From contig NZ_JAUSRB010000002.1 of assembly GCF_030811595.1 (NCBI RefSeq), positions 4,340,001-4,404,000 of the forward strand: a stretch of 64,000 nt of DNA. Direction: 5' to 3'. Made by a program: the position numbers and the translations under genes. Under the pieces are notes generated by a model, which was given only the letters and a program-made list of their open reading frames with translations, was not told the origin of the DNA and did no database searches. Positions within the stretch are counted from its first letter, which is position 1. Every line of letters begins with the position of its first letter. The stretch is from Streptosporangium brasiliense. GTDB lineage: Bacteria; Actinomycetota; Actinomycetes; Streptosporangiales; Streptosporangiaceae. Shown piece by piece: positions 51,243 through 60,290 of the stretch.

Positions 51243-53857
51243 GCGTTTTCTCCGATCAGGTCCAGGAACACGTCCTCCAGGCGGGTGCCCGAGCCGTTGG
51301 ACGTGGTACGGCTGCGCAGCAGGTCACCCACCGGGCCGGCCGTGATGAGGCGCCCGCGGTGCATGACCACCACGTGGCTGCAGGTCTGCTCCACCTCGGC
51401 GAGCAGGTGGCTGGAGACGATGACGGTGCGGCCCCGCGCGGCGTAGGCGATCAGGACCTCGCGCATCTCTCGGATCTGGGGCGGGTCGAGACCGTTGGTG
51501 GGCTCGTCGAGGACCAGCAGGTCGGGCAGGCCCAGCATGGCCTGGGCGATGGCCAGGCGCTGGCGCATGCCCTGGGAGTAGGTCCGCACGGCGCGCTCCA
51601 GCGCGCCGCCGAGCCCGGCGATCTCCAGGGCCTCGGCGAAGTGGGCGTCCTCGGCGGGCCGGCCCGTCGCCTTCCAGTAGAGCTCCAGGTTGGCCCGGCC
51701 GGTCAGGTGCGGCAGGAAGCCGGGGCCCTCGACGAAGGAGCCCAGCCGGGACAGGACCGGGGCGCCGGGGACGACCCGGTGGCCGAAGATCCGGATCTCG
51801 CCCGCGTCGGGGTGGATCAGGCCCATCAGCATCCGCATGGTGGTGGTCTTGCCCGCGCCGTTGGGTCCGAGCAGGCCGAGCACCTGACCGTGCTCAACCG
51901 TGAAGGACAGGTCGTTCACGGCCAGCTCGCCGTTGCTGTACGCCTTGGTCAGGCCGCTGATCCGCAGCGGGACGGCGGCCAGGGCCGGGTCGTGCTCGTC
52001 CCGGCCGCGCCGGCGCCCGGTCAGCAGCAGGGCCGCGGCGACGACGAGGGAGGCCAGCGGCAGCGCCCAGGTCCACCAGGCGGGGGCGGCGGAGGGGGTC
52101 CGCAGCGCGGTGTCCGTCGGGACGGTCACCGACGGCTCGGCCAGGCCGACCCTGTAGACGGCCGGGGCGGCCGGCGTGCTGTAGCCGAGGTCGGTGGTGG
52201 TGAAGGCGACGCGCAGCCGGTGCCCGACGTCGAAGCGGTGGTCGATGGCGGGCAGGGTGACCGTGGCCTCCCCGGTGCCGCCCTCGGACAGCGGGATCCT
52301 GATCGGGGCGGCGAGCCCCTCGGGCAGGAGCGGCGCCTGGGCGTCCCCCGCCACGTCGTAGAGCTTGGCGAACAGTGTCACCTCACCCCGGCCGGCCTGC
52401 CGCCCCTCCTGGTCGGCGCCCCCGCCGGGGCTCTCCCCGTCCTCCGAGGCCACCTTCACCCGCACGGTGGAGCTGCCGGTCACCTGGAGCGGGGCGGTGA
52501 GCGGGGCGGAGTCGAAGCCGGCGCTCTGACCGGCCATGTCGACGGACACGCTCAGGTTGCCGACACCACCGGTGAGGCCGCCGAAGCCGGGGACGGCGGA
52601 GATCGAGGCGGGGGACCCGCCCGGCGGGTTGGCCACCCGCTGTTCGGGACCGCTGAGCGGCACCGAGGTCCGGCCGCTGCCGGACAGGCCGGGATAGGCG
52701 TCCGCGGTGGCGTGCAGCTGGACCGGGCGGCGGGTGCCCGGGTCCCGGCCGCCGTCGCGGGTGACGGTGAACGGGCTGCCGGCCGCCTGCGCGCCGGCGC
52801 TCTCGCTCAGATAGCGGTCGAACCAGCCGAGGGTCTGCTCGTGGAGCCAGTCGACCTCGCCGTCGCCGCCGTCGTGACCGCCGTCGAACCAGGCGACGGC
52901 GACCGGGGCGCCCGTCGCGGCGACGGCTCTGGCGTTGGCGTCCGCCTGGCCCAGGGGGAACAGCGAGTCGCGCTGCCCCTGCAGCAGCAGCGTCGGGATC
53001 TTGATCTTGCCGGGCACGGAGATCGGGCTGGACCTGCGCAGGGTGTCGATCGCGGTCTGGGTCGCCCGGCCGCTCTCGGCCACCTGCTGGTACATGTCGC
53101 AGATCTCCGGCAGGAAGCGGCCGCACCGGACCTCCTGCGCGGTCGGCGGCGGGCCGGCCGGCAGGGCCGGGGCGGGCCGGGCGGCAGGGCCCGGCACCGC
53201 CTGCCCGGCCTCCGGCGCCGGACCTCCCCGGCTGAAGAACAGCCCCGCCCACATCCGCTTGAACACGCCGTTGGCCGGCCCCTGTCCGGTGGCGTCCGGG
53301 AACAGCGCGTCGGCGAGGTCGTACCAAGTGACCTGCGGGACGATCGCGTCGATCCTGCCGTCGTGCGCGGCGGCCATCAGCGCGATGGCCCCGCCGTACG
53401 AGCCGCCGGCGATCCCCACCCGCGGATCGCCGGCCGCGTCGAGCCGGACCTCGGGCCGCCTGGCCACCCAGTCGACGAGCTGGCGGACGTCCTTGACCTC
53501 GTAGTCGGGGGAGTTGAGCGCGATCTGCCCGGTGGAGCGGCCGAAGCCCCGCGCCGACCAGGTCAGCACGGCGTAGCCCTCCTGGGCCAGCCGCACCGCC
53601 GCGTCACGGACGCTCCGCTTGCTGCCGCCGAAGCCGTGTGCGAGCAGCACCGCCGGAGCCTTGCCGCCGCCGGCGGGCGGGAAGAAACTCGCGTCGAGGG
53701 TGACCCGCTGGTCGTCCCGCGGGCCGTCGAGCACCTCGATCCTGTGATCCTGGGCCCGCACCGGCGGCGCGGACGGCCACAGCAGCCAGGCCGCGACGCC
53801 GACGGCCAGCACGGCGACCACCGCGACCCAGGTGGTCGTTCTCCCCGCAAGTTTCAT
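51239..53857 (-). CDS. Fusion of secreted alpha/beta hydrolase (S15/CocE-like) with ABC transporter ATPase
   Basis: An 872-aa two-part protein. The N-terminal helix (about 8-28) is followed by an extracytoplasmic alpha/beta hydrolase of the X-Pro dipeptidyl-peptidase/CocE type (about 40-540): nucleophile in GGSYGGA, Asp in GQRDSLFP, His in GGHDGG, and the jelly-roll-like end IDHRFDVGHRLRVAFTT. A second helix (about 575-595) returns to the cytoplasm, and an ABC ATPase follows (about 615-870): Walker A GPNGAGKTT, signature YSQGMRQRLA, Walker B LLVLDEP. It pairs with the downstream permease through an ATGA overlap. The fusion suggests that substrate processing outside and transport energy inside are linked. 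This layout is known in actinomycetes but rare elsewhere. Confidence 0.88.
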   Translation of the reverse strand: MKLAGRTTTWVAVVAVLAVGVAAWLLWPSAPPVRAQDHRIEVLDGPRDDQRVTLDASFFPPAGGGKAPAVLLAHGFGGSKRSVRDAAVRLAQEGYAVLTWSARGFGRSTGQIALNSPDYEVKDVRQLVDWVARRPEVRLDAAGDPRVGIAGGSYGGAIALMAAAHDGRIDAIVPQVTWYDLADALFPDATGQGPANGVFKRMWAGLFFSRGGPAPEAGQAVPGPAARPAPALPAGPPPTAQEVRCGRFLPEICDMYQQVAESGRATQTAIDTLRRSSPISVPGKIKIPTLLLQGQRDSLFPLGQADANARAVAATGAPVAVAWFDGGHDGGDGEVDWLHEQTLGWFDRYLSESAGAQAAGSPFTVTRDGGRDPGTRRPVQLHATADAYPGLSGSGRTSVPLSGPEQRVANPPGGSPASISAVPGFGGLTGGVGNLSVSVDMAGQSAGFDSAPLTAPLQVTGSSTVRVKVASEDGESPGGGADQEGRQAGRGEVTLFAKLYDVAGDAQAPLLPEGLAAPIRIPLSEGGTGEATVTLPAIDHRFDVGHRLRVAFTTTDLGYSTPAAPAVYRVGLAEPSVTVPTDTALRTPSAAPAWWTWALPLASLVVAAALLLTGRRRGRDEHDPALAAVPLRISGLTKAYSNGELAVNDLSFTVEHGQVLGLLGPNGAGKTTTMRMLMGLIHPDAGEIRIFGHRVVPGAPVLSRLGSFVEGPGFLPHLTGRANLELYWKATGRPAEDAHFAEALEIAGLGGALERAVRTYSQGMRQRLAIAQAMLGLPDLLVLDEPTNGLDPPQIREMREVLIAYAARGRTVIVSSHLLAEVEQTCSHVVVMHRGRLITAGPVGDLLRSRTTSNGSGTRLEDVFLDLIGENA

Positions 53858-53921
53858 GCCGCGAGCTTACTGAGGGGAGCTGAGAGAGACCTGAGACGGC
53901 CCGGCGGCCGTCGGCGCGGCA

Positions 53922-54443
53922 TCAGGCGCCCGCGGGGGCGAGGGAGAGCCGGTAGTGCACCTCGGGGACGGAGAACGGCAGGCCCGCCGCGTCCTGGGCC
54001 CGCCCGGAGAGGGTGAACCCGAAGCGCTCGTAGAACCCGCGGGCGCGGGCGTTGCCCTCCAGCACCCAGAGCCCCGCCTCCGCGTGGCCCATGCCCCGCA
54101 GCCGCGCCACGGACCGTTCCATCATGGCCAGGCCCAGTCCGGTCGACCAGTGCCCGCTGAGCGCGTAGAGCGCGTAGACCTCCCCGCCGGTGAGCCCCTC
54201 GCCGCGCGCGGGCCCGAACAGGCTGAAACCGGCGGCCTCGCCGCCCGCCTCGCCGATCACGAGGTGCTCGGCGCCGCCGGCGAGCCTGCCCCGCAGCAGC
54301 TCGACCGCGCGGGGCTCGATCCGCAGCGCGTCGAGGAAGTCCTGCGGAAGCAGTCCCTTGTAGGCGGTCTTCCAGGTCTCGGTCCTGATGCGCATGACAT
54401 CCAGGGCGTCGTCCGGCCCGCCGTCCCGCACAAAAGCTCCCAT
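53922..54443 (-). CDS. GNAT-family N-acetyltransferase
   Basis: A 173-aa acetyltransferase. The acetyl-CoA-binding region is VYALYALSGHWSTGLGLAMM (the Q/RxxGxG/A loop appears as SGHWSTGLG), followed by LWVLEGNARARGFYERFGF, the usual C-terminal strand-helix of GNATs. The N-terminal segment VMRIRTETWKTAYKGLLPQDF suits the RimI/YhbS-like group. Substrate unknown. ATG 54443 is chosen over TTG 54452. Its start region faces the next gene, so the two share a promoter region. Confidence 0.88.
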   Translation of the reverse strand: MGAFVRDGGPDDALDVMRIRTETWKTAYKGLLPQDFLDALRIEPRAVELLRGRLAGGAEHLVIGEAGGEAAGFSLFGPARGEGLTGGEVYALYALSGHWSTGLGLAMMERSVARLRGMGHAEAGLWVLEGNARARGFYERFGFTLSGRAQDAAGLPFSVPEVHYRLSLAPAGA

Positions 54444-54552
54444 ATCAGACAATTATCCAGACATGAAGGTCCGCTCATGTCGATGCTCGGACGATGCCTC
54501 AGGGATGTCCCCGATTGCGGACCAAGGTAAAGGCCAGGCATCATTTCGACGC

Positions 54553-55710
54553 GTGAAGTCAGTCGAGAGCCTCAAACGAAGAGTCACCCCGGCCGTCGAG
54601 TGGGCCCTGCCCCTGTGGACCAGGGGGAAGGCCGGTCGCCAGACGCCGGAGGAGCTGTTCCGGCTGCTGTATCTCGGATGGCTGGTGGCCTTCTCCTTCA
54701 AGGTGCTGGGCGCCTCGTGGGACGTCTCCTGGCACTTCAAGTGGCTCCGTGACGACCTGGCGCCGCCGCACCTGCTCAACAGCGTCGGCACGGCCATCGC
54801 GCTGGTGCTCACGATCATTCACCTCTACACCGGCTACGGCGTGGACAGGACGGCGCAGCGCCTCGTCGGCTGGGGCACCGGGATCTTCCTGGTCGCGGTG
54901 CCGCTGGACCTGATCAACCACCGGATCAACGGGCTCGACATCACCTCGTGGAGCCCGTCCCACATGATGCTCTACATCGGCACGTTCCTGATGATCTGCG
55001 GGGTGATCCGCGGCTGGTTCATGGGCGCGGCCCCCGGGCGGATGCGGACGATGGTGCTCGGCGGGCTCTTCGTGTTCCTGTTCGAGAACGTCTGGTTCCC
55101 GGCTCAGCACCAGGAGTACGGCGTGTTCGGCATCGCCGCCTGGGACCGGGGGCAGCCGGAGGCCGAGCCCATCCTGCTGCAGTTCGCCGCCGACCAGATG
55201 GGCCGCGCGGTGGACCGGCAGATGGTGGTCAACTTCTCGCTGCCGGTGCCCGACCAGGTGTATCCGCTCTACGCCGCGGTCGCCGCCATGGTCGTCCTGG
55301 TCGCCGCCCGCGCGATGATCGGCCGGATGTTCTCGGCCACCGCCGTGATCGGCGTCTATCTCACCTACCGGGCCCTGATCTGGCCGCTCCTGGCGATCGC
55401 GGACTTCCCGCGCTCGTCGGTGCCGGTCTTCCTGATCGCCGGGGCGCTCGCCGTCGACCTGGCGTTCCTGATCCGGATCCCGGCGGTGCGGGCGCTGGTC
55501 GGCTCGCTCGGCGTCACCGTCCTCGTCGACCAGGCGCTCCGCCTCCAGAGCGGGGCCTACTACACCCCGCCCCTGGTGTCTCCCATGACCATGCTGATCG
55601 GCGGTCTCCTGCTCGCCGCCCTGTGGCTGGGCCTCGAATGGGCCTCCACCCGTCACCGGCTCCGGTCTCAGGACATGGAGGCCGTGGTCAGCGCCACCGC
55701 GATGCCGTAG
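54553..55710 (+). CDS. Polytopic membrane protein, unknown function
   Basis: About 385 aa with roughly nine to ten predicted membrane helices. Notable His-containing segments, VSWHFKWLRDDLAPPHLLNS and SPSHMMLYIGTFLMICG, could bind metal or haem. I do not recognise the family. Neighbouring CopC and CopD-like genes converge on it with a 43-bp coding overlap (55668-55710), which raises the possibility of a copper- or cytochrome-related role, but that is inference. The start is uncertain: GTG 54553 is used because residues from there match the start of the hydrophobic region; upstream ATGs at 54463 and 54505 also read in frame. Confidence 0.7.
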   Translation: MKSVESLKRRVTPAVEWALPLWTRGKAGRQTPEELFRLLYLGWLVAFSFKVLGASWDVSWHFKWLRDDLAPPHLLNSVGTAIALVLTIIHLYTGYGVDRTAQRLVGWGTGIFLVAVPLDLINHRINGLDITSWSPSHMMLYIGTFLMICGVIRGWFMGAAPGRMRTMVLGGLFVFLFENVWFPAQHQEYGVFGIAAWDRGQPEAEPILLQFAADQMGRAVDRQMVVNFSLPVPDQVYPLYAAVAAMVVLVAARAMIGRMFSATAVIGVYLTYRALIWPLLAIADFPRSSVPVFLIAGALAVDLAFLIRIPAVRALVGSLGVTVLVDQALRLQSGAYYTPPLVSPMTMLIGGLLLAALWLGLEWASTRHRLRSQDMEAVVSATAMP

Positions 55711-56699
55711 GCCAGGCCCATCACGGTGATCTCCGCCGCCGCCCACGCGACGACCGCCGTCCCCTGCCGCTGCGCGATGCGCGGCAGCAGGCGGAAGCGG
55801 ATGTGAGCGGCGAAGGGGATCAGCAGCGCCACGCACACGGTCTTGGCCACCACGAGCAGCCCGTAGTCGCTGGTGAACACCGCGCCGGGCAGCTCCACCC
55901 CCTGCGTGAGGGCCATCGTGGCCAGGCCGTTCACCAGGCCGGAGACGCTGACCAGGAGCAGTGCCAGGGTCGCCAGCCTGGAGAACCTCGGCAGGACCTG
56001 TGCCAGCAGCTCGCGGTCCCCGGCGGCCAGCGTGACGATCATGAGCAGCCCGCCGGTCCAGGCGGCCGAGCCCATCACGTGCAGCTCCATCGAGATCATG
56101 ATGGGGTCGTGCCAGACCGAGTCGACCGCGTGGCCGGTGACCGGGATCGGCAGCAGCCCGAAGAAGGCGATCACGATCCGCAGCTCGGCCGGGACCTTCT
56201 CGCCGAAGCGGACCGCCAGCAGCCCGATCCCGGCGTAGGCGAGCGCGCAGGCGGCGCTGAAGAGCATCCCCTGGCCCGCGCCGACGCTGTCGACGTATTC
56301 GGCGATCATCCCCGGGGTCGGCACCAGGCCGGGGTTGAGCTGGGCGGTCTGGAAGACGATGATGACCAGTGCCAGCACCGCCCAGGCCCACGCGAACGTC
56401 ACCGCCAGCGGCCGGGCCCGGCGCATCACCGGCTCGGTCCGCTCCGGATCGTCGAAGCCGAGCAGCCTGGGCAGCAGGCTCAGCCCGACCACGGCCACCG
56501 CGGCCAGGTCCAGCAGCACCCGCAGCACCGGCAGGCCGTACTCCACCAGCGGGCCGGGCATCGCGATCCCCGGCACCGCCTCCTGGGCGCTGAAGGCCGT
56601 CGCGGCCAGCACGGCCAGCACGGCCCCCGAGACGAGCCCCCCGACCACCAGCCTCCTGACCGTGCCCGCCTCCGGGGCGCTCTCGACGGTCGCGGTCAT
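55668..56699 (-). CDS. CopD-family copper-resistance-like membrane protein
   Basis: A 343-aa integral membrane protein with about eight to nine helices, matching the CopD/PcoD family. Conserved His-bearing segments include ITMSMELHVMGSAAWTGGLL-type sequence (MISMELHVMGSAAWTGG) and PVTGHAVDSVWHDP. CopD works with CopC to move copper across the inner membrane in characterised systems. It overlaps the CopC gene by 4 bp (ATGA). Its 3' end overlaps the converging membrane protein gene by 43 bp. Confidence 0.88.
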   Translation of the reverse strand: MTATVESAPEAGTVRRLVVGGLVSGAVLAVLAATAFSAQEAVPGIAMPGPLVEYGLPVLRVLLDLAAVAVVGLSLLPRLLGFDDPERTEPVMRRARPLAVTFAWAWAVLALVIIVFQTAQLNPGLVPTPGMIAEYVDSVGAGQGMLFSAACALAYAGIGLLAVRFGEKVPAELRIVIAFFGLLPIPVTGHAVDSVWHDPIMISMELHVMGSAAWTGGLLMIVTLAAGDRELLAQVLPRFSRLATLALLLVSVSGLVNGLATMALTQGVELPGAVFTSDYGLLVVAKTVCVALLIPFAAHIRFRLLPRIAQRQGTAVVAWAAAEITVMGLAYGIAVALTTASMS

Positions 56700-57277
56700 C
56701 GCCCGGCCCCCTGCTCCCTCGTACGGCGCAGCGCCACGACGGTGGCCCCGCCCAGCAGGACGAGGGCGGCGGCGATCCACAGCACGGCCATCCCGGCCCC
56801 GCCGTTCTGCGCGGCCTCGGCGGCCTGGGCGCTCAGATCGGGGGCCTGGGAGGCGGTCGCCTGCGGCGCGGCGGCCGAGGGGACGGGGGCGGGCTGGGCG
56901 GCGGTGCCCGGTCCCGCGGCGGTCAAGGTGAAGGTCACCTTGCCGGCCACCGGGTGGCCGTCGGAGGAGAGGATGCGGTAACCCACGACGTACTGGCCGG
57001 CCGGGCCCAGGGGTCTGACCGCGACGCTGACCTTCTGGCTGTCGACGGCGGACTTGCCGTCCTCCCAGCGGCTCCCGTCGGGGCCGGTCACGCTGATCTG
57101 CGCGAAGCCCTGCCGCACCGGCTGGTCGAAGGTGAGTGTGACCTTCTCCGGGCCGGTGGCGAACTGGGCGCCGTCCTTGGGGTCGCTGCCGATCAGCACG
57201 TTGTGGGCCTGGGCCGGGGTGACCACGCCGAGCAGCGCGGCGCCCGCGAACAGCAGGACCGTGAGTAGCCGCCTCAC
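56696..57277 (-). CDS. CopC-domain secreted copper-binding protein
   Basis: A 193-aa exported protein. A signal peptide ends at AQA-HN (the His directly after cleavage is a typical CopC copper ligand: AHNVLIGSDPKDGAQFATGP). The CopC beta-sandwich (about 30-125) includes VTLTFDQPVRQGFAQISVTG and YRILSSDGHPVAGKVTFTL. A Pro/Ala linker and a C-terminal helix (GGAGMAVLWIAAALVLLGG) anchor it in the membrane. It is the first gene of the CopC-CopD pair. GTG 57277 is preferred; GGAAGG lies upstream. Confidence 0.9.
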   Translation of the reverse strand: MRRLLTVLLFAGAALLGVVTPAQAHNVLIGSDPKDGAQFATGPEKVTLTFDQPVRQGFAQISVTGPDGSRWEDGKSAVDSQKVSVAVRPLGPAGQYVVGYRILSSDGHPVAGKVTFTLTAAGPGTAAQPAPVPSAAAPQATASQAPDLSAQAAEAAQNGGAGMAVLWIAAALVLLGGATVVALRRTREQGAGR

Positions 57278-57503
57278 CGATGAGGGCCTTCCGTTGGGTT
57301 CTTCATGACCCGGACATGGTCCCATCACTACCTTCCGCCCGGACAATCGAGCCGCCCGGGACGGCCGGGCGGCCCGGGGGAGCGGACGGGCCCGCTCCCG
57401 CGCGGCGGGCGCGGTCCTGGCGGCGGGCCCGCTCGGCGGTCTCCCGGCGCTCCCGGCCGGCCCTGTGCAGCGCGTGTTCGACCTCGCCGTGCTCGGAGCC
57501 GGC

Positions 57504-57548
57504 GCCGGCGCCCGGCCGCGGGACTGGGGGGCGCGGCCGGGCGCCGGC
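57504..57548 (-). terminator. Long perfect hairpin after the chitinase gene
   Basis: Arms 57504-57520 and 57532-57548 pair perfectly over 17 bp around an 11-nt loop, starting 24 bp beyond the chitinase stop. No U-tract. The rest of the gap to the CopC gene (57278-57503) shows no gene. Confidence 0.75.
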
Positions 57549-57571
57549 ACGTCCGGCGGGGTCAGGGGGAC

Positions 57572-60109
57572 TCAGCTCAGGCGCAGCCAGAGGGCGGGGA
57601 CGTTCGAGGGCTCCCAGCCGGCGTAGGCCGTGTGAGGCTGGCGGCACTCGTAGTCGGCGCCGGAATAGGAGACCCGGTTGCCGGTGGTGTAGGCCGTGCC
57701 CGCCTTCCAGGCGGGGTAGGCCCCGGTGGGGGTGACGGTCGGCGTCGGCGTCGGGGTGACCGTCGGGGTGGGGGTGACGGTCGGGGTGGGGGTGACCGTC
57801 GGCGTCACCGTGGGGGAGGGGGTGGCGCCGGCGCAGGCCCCGAGGTCCTTCCAGACGTCGTTGGTGCCCGGCTCGTTGTTCTGGGTCCACCACCTGGCCT
57901 CCCACTGCCTGCCCTTGTGGGAGACCTTGTTGCCGCCGCCGTAGACCTGGGTGGCCGACCACGCGGGGGCGGTGCAGTCGCCCCCCGGACCGGTCGTCGG
58001 GGTCGGGTTGACGATCACGCCGCCGCGGGCGTTGTCGGCGGTCAGGCCGTAGGTCCTGCCGCCGAAGCTCACGGTGAAGTTCGCCGGCGCCGGGGCGGGC
58101 AGGTAGTAGACGTAGTCCATGTTCAGCGAGGCGCCTGGGGCCAGCGGCTCGTTGGCGCGCAGCTTGAAGGAGATCCGGTTGAAGTCGCCCTTCAGGCCGC
58201 CGACGTTGTTGCCCGCGCCGTGCTCGCTGCTGATCACGGTGACGCCGTAGCCGGACTGGTCCTTGGCGTTCCTCGGGGCCGAGCTGGCGTAGTCCCACTG
58301 GAACTCCGCGCCGCCGGGGATCGCCGTCGCCGACCTGTTGGTGATCTTCAGCTTGCCGGTGATCGGGTAGTTGCTGTCGCCGACCGGGAAGCCGCCGATC
58401 TCCACGCTCACGTCGAGCTTCTCGGCGGGCACGTTCACCTTGGCGCGGGTCGCGCCGTACGGCGTGGCGCTCCTGAACGCCTCGTACACCTGGCTGGTGA
58501 GCGTGTCGCCCATGAACCACTCGCCCTTGGCCGCGTCCCAGTCGTAGTCGCCGGCGAGCTCCCAGATCATCAGGCCGCCGATGCCCCGGTCCTTGACGTA
58601 GCCGGTCTTGACGCCGATGGACTGCTCGTCCTCGGTGGACAGGAAGACCTTCTTGGCGGAGTTCCACAGCCACGGCGCCACCAGGGTGGAGTCGTAGTTG
58701 CGGGTGTAGGTGCCGGTGAGCCTGTCCTCGGGGTCGGCCGGGTCCAGGCCGTAGGCGGGCCCGTAGGAGCCGGTGCGGCCGTCCTGGAGGTTCCTGGCGT
58801 GCCACAGCGGGTTGCCGCCGCCGCTGACCTCGGTGTTGTTCTCCTCGTCGTGCCAGAGGTTGTCGATGCCGCGCGCGCCGTCGCCGCAGGTGGTCAGGCC
58901 GGTCGGACAGCCGCTGGTGCTCTTGGCCGTGCCCCACAGGCCGTTGACGCCGCCGGTGACGTTGCGCCAGCCGCGGGTGTAGTACGGCACGCCGATGTTG
59001 ATCCGGCCGGCCTGCACCGCGCCGCGGAAGTAGTGGTAGGCCCAGTCGGTGTTGAGGTAGCCGATCCCGCCGTACGCCTCGGTGTTGTAGACGTTCCACT
59101 TGGCCAGCTCGGCGTCCTTGCCGTCGTCGTAGAGCGCGGCGTTGGGGCCGACGAACTCGTTCCACGCGCCGTGCAGGTCGTAGGACATGATGTTGACGTA
59201 GTCCAGGTACTGGGTGACCTGGAAGGTCTCCATGCCGCGCAGCAGATAGCCGGACGACGGGGCGGCGACCGTCAGCATGTAGTACTTGCCGTCGGCGGCC
59301 GAGGCGGCGTTGAGCCTGTCGCGCATGGTCTTCATCAGGACCGCGTAGTTCTTCATCAGCGACGCGCGGCGGGCGTTGGCGACCTGCCAGTCCAGCGGGT
59401 GGCCCGCGTCCTTCATCGAGGTCGGGTACTCGTAGTCGAGGTCGACGCCGTTGAAGCCGTACTTCCTGACGAAGGCCACCGAGGAGTCGGCGAAGGCGTT
59501 GATCCCGGCGGTGTTGGCCGAGCCGTCGGCGTTCGTCGTCATCGTGTAGAAGCCGCCGGAGGGCTGGCGGTTGCCGGAGCCGTCGAGGTAGCCGCCGGTC
59601 TCGGCCCAGCCGCCGACGCTGATCAGCGTCTTGACGTCCGGGTTGGCCTTCTTGTACTTGTTCAGCAGGTTGAAGTGGCCCTTGTACGGCAGGGCGGGGT
59701 CGAGGGTGTCGGTCCCCGGCCACTCCATGCCGGTGGCCGCGTTGTCCGGGCCGTCGGCACCGACCGAGATCCTGTTGTCCGGGCCGACGTGCGCGAACGC
59801 GTAGTTGATGTGGGTGATCTTGCCCCACGGGATGTCCTTGGCCAGGTAGGAGGGCCGGCCGTTCTTGCCGGTCCGCCACCCGGTGAAGTAGCCGATGATG
59901 CGGCGGGGGTGGTCGGCCCCCATCTTCTCGCGGCCGGCCTCGTCGTAGACCTGGCAGAAGGGCACGTCGAGGCCGGGTGTGGTGTAGAGGCCGTCCGGGC
60001 GGCAGGACTCGTCGCCGGCGGCGGCGCCGGCCGTGCCGGCGAGCGCGCCTGCGATCAGGGCGAGTGACGCGCCGGCCGCCGCGAGGCCGGCGCGTAGGCG
60101 TGAGGACAT
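57572..60109 (-). CDS. Secreted GH18 chitinase with two chitin-binding modules
   Basis: An 845-aa exported chitinase. Order: signal peptide about 1-32; GH18 catalytic domain about 69-475 with the catalytic motif GVDLDYEYP (Asp223, Asp225, Glu227 the proton donor); a beta-sandwich domain about 478-645 of the kind found in bacterial chitinases (VEIGGFPVGDSNYPITGKLK); a CBM5/12-type module about 658-705 (WSATQVYGGGNKVSHKG); a Thr-Pro linker; and a final CBM5/12 module about 745-845 (WKAGTAYTTGNRVSYSGADY). It hydrolyses internal chitin bonds outside the cell. A promoter and GAAACTTTC motif lie upstream and a long hairpin downstream. Residue ranges are approximate. Confidence 0.94.
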   Translation of the reverse strand: MSSRLRAGLAAAGASLALIAGALAGTAGAAAGDESCRPDGLYTTPGLDVPFCQVYDEAGREKMGADHPRRIIGYFTGWRTGKNGRPSYLAKDIPWGKITHINYAFAHVGPDNRISVGADGPDNAATGMEWPGTDTLDPALPYKGHFNLLNKYKKANPDVKTLISVGGWAETGGYLDGSGNRQPSGGFYTMTTNADGSANTAGINAFADSSVAFVRKYGFNGVDLDYEYPTSMKDAGHPLDWQVANARRASLMKNYAVLMKTMRDRLNAASAADGKYYMLTVAAPSSGYLLRGMETFQVTQYLDYVNIMSYDLHGAWNEFVGPNAALYDDGKDAELAKWNVYNTEAYGGIGYLNTDWAYHYFRGAVQAGRINIGVPYYTRGWRNVTGGVNGLWGTAKSTSGCPTGLTTCGDGARGIDNLWHDEENNTEVSGGGNPLWHARNLQDGRTGSYGPAYGLDPADPEDRLTGTYTRNYDSTLVAPWLWNSAKKVFLSTEDEQSIGVKTGYVKDRGIGGLMIWELAGDYDWDAAKGEWFMGDTLTSQVYEAFRSATPYGATRAKVNVPAEKLDVSVEIGGFPVGDSNYPITGKLKITNRSATAIPGGAEFQWDYASSAPRNAKDQSGYGVTVISSEHGAGNNVGGLKGDFNRISFKLRANEPLAPGASLNMDYVYYLPAPAPANFTVSFGGRTYGLTADNARGGVIVNPTPTTGPGGDCTAPAWSATQVYGGGNKVSHKGRQWEARWWTQNNEPGTNDVWKDLGACAGATPSPTVTPTVTPTPTVTPTPTVTPTPTPTVTPTGAYPAWKAGTAYTTGNRVSYSGADYECRQPHTAYAGWEPSNVPALWLRLS

Positions 60110-60171
60110 GGGAGAGCTACCTCCGAGGGAACATGGCCGTGATCCCGCCCCCCACGGGTCGTCTGAACCGG

Positions 60172-60200
60172 AAACTATGCGGTCCCACCAGGTCCGTCAA
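60172..60200 (-). promoter_or_regulatory. Chitinase promoter with direct repeats
   Basis: On the minus strand TTGACG (60200-60195), 17 bases, TAGTTT (60177-60172). The spacer contains GGACC-TGGT-GGGACC, a short direct repeat overlapping the promoter, reminiscent of the direct repeats at Streptomyces chitinase promoters. Regulator not known. Confidence 0.65.
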
Positions 60201-60213
60201 TGCTCTCTTTTAA

Positions 60214-60222
60214 GAAACTTTC
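60214..60222. promoter_or_regulatory. GAAACTTTC motif upstream of chitinase
   Basis: GAAACTTTC sits within the perfect inverted repeat AAGAAA-C-TTTCTT (60212-60224), 11 bp upstream of the chitinase -35 box. The same 9-mer lies upstream of the GH6 cellulase at 1472-1480. Confidence 0.4.
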
Positions 60223-60290
60223 TTGATAGTTAAGGTGTGCGAGGTGGGCGGCGACGGCCCGCGGCGCTTCAGGGGCGCTGCCGCACGGCT

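Noticed and set aside
57303-57503. Small gene between the CopC and chitinase genes
   Set aside because: Frames there are Arg/Ala/Pro-rich continuations of antisense shadows without start signals.
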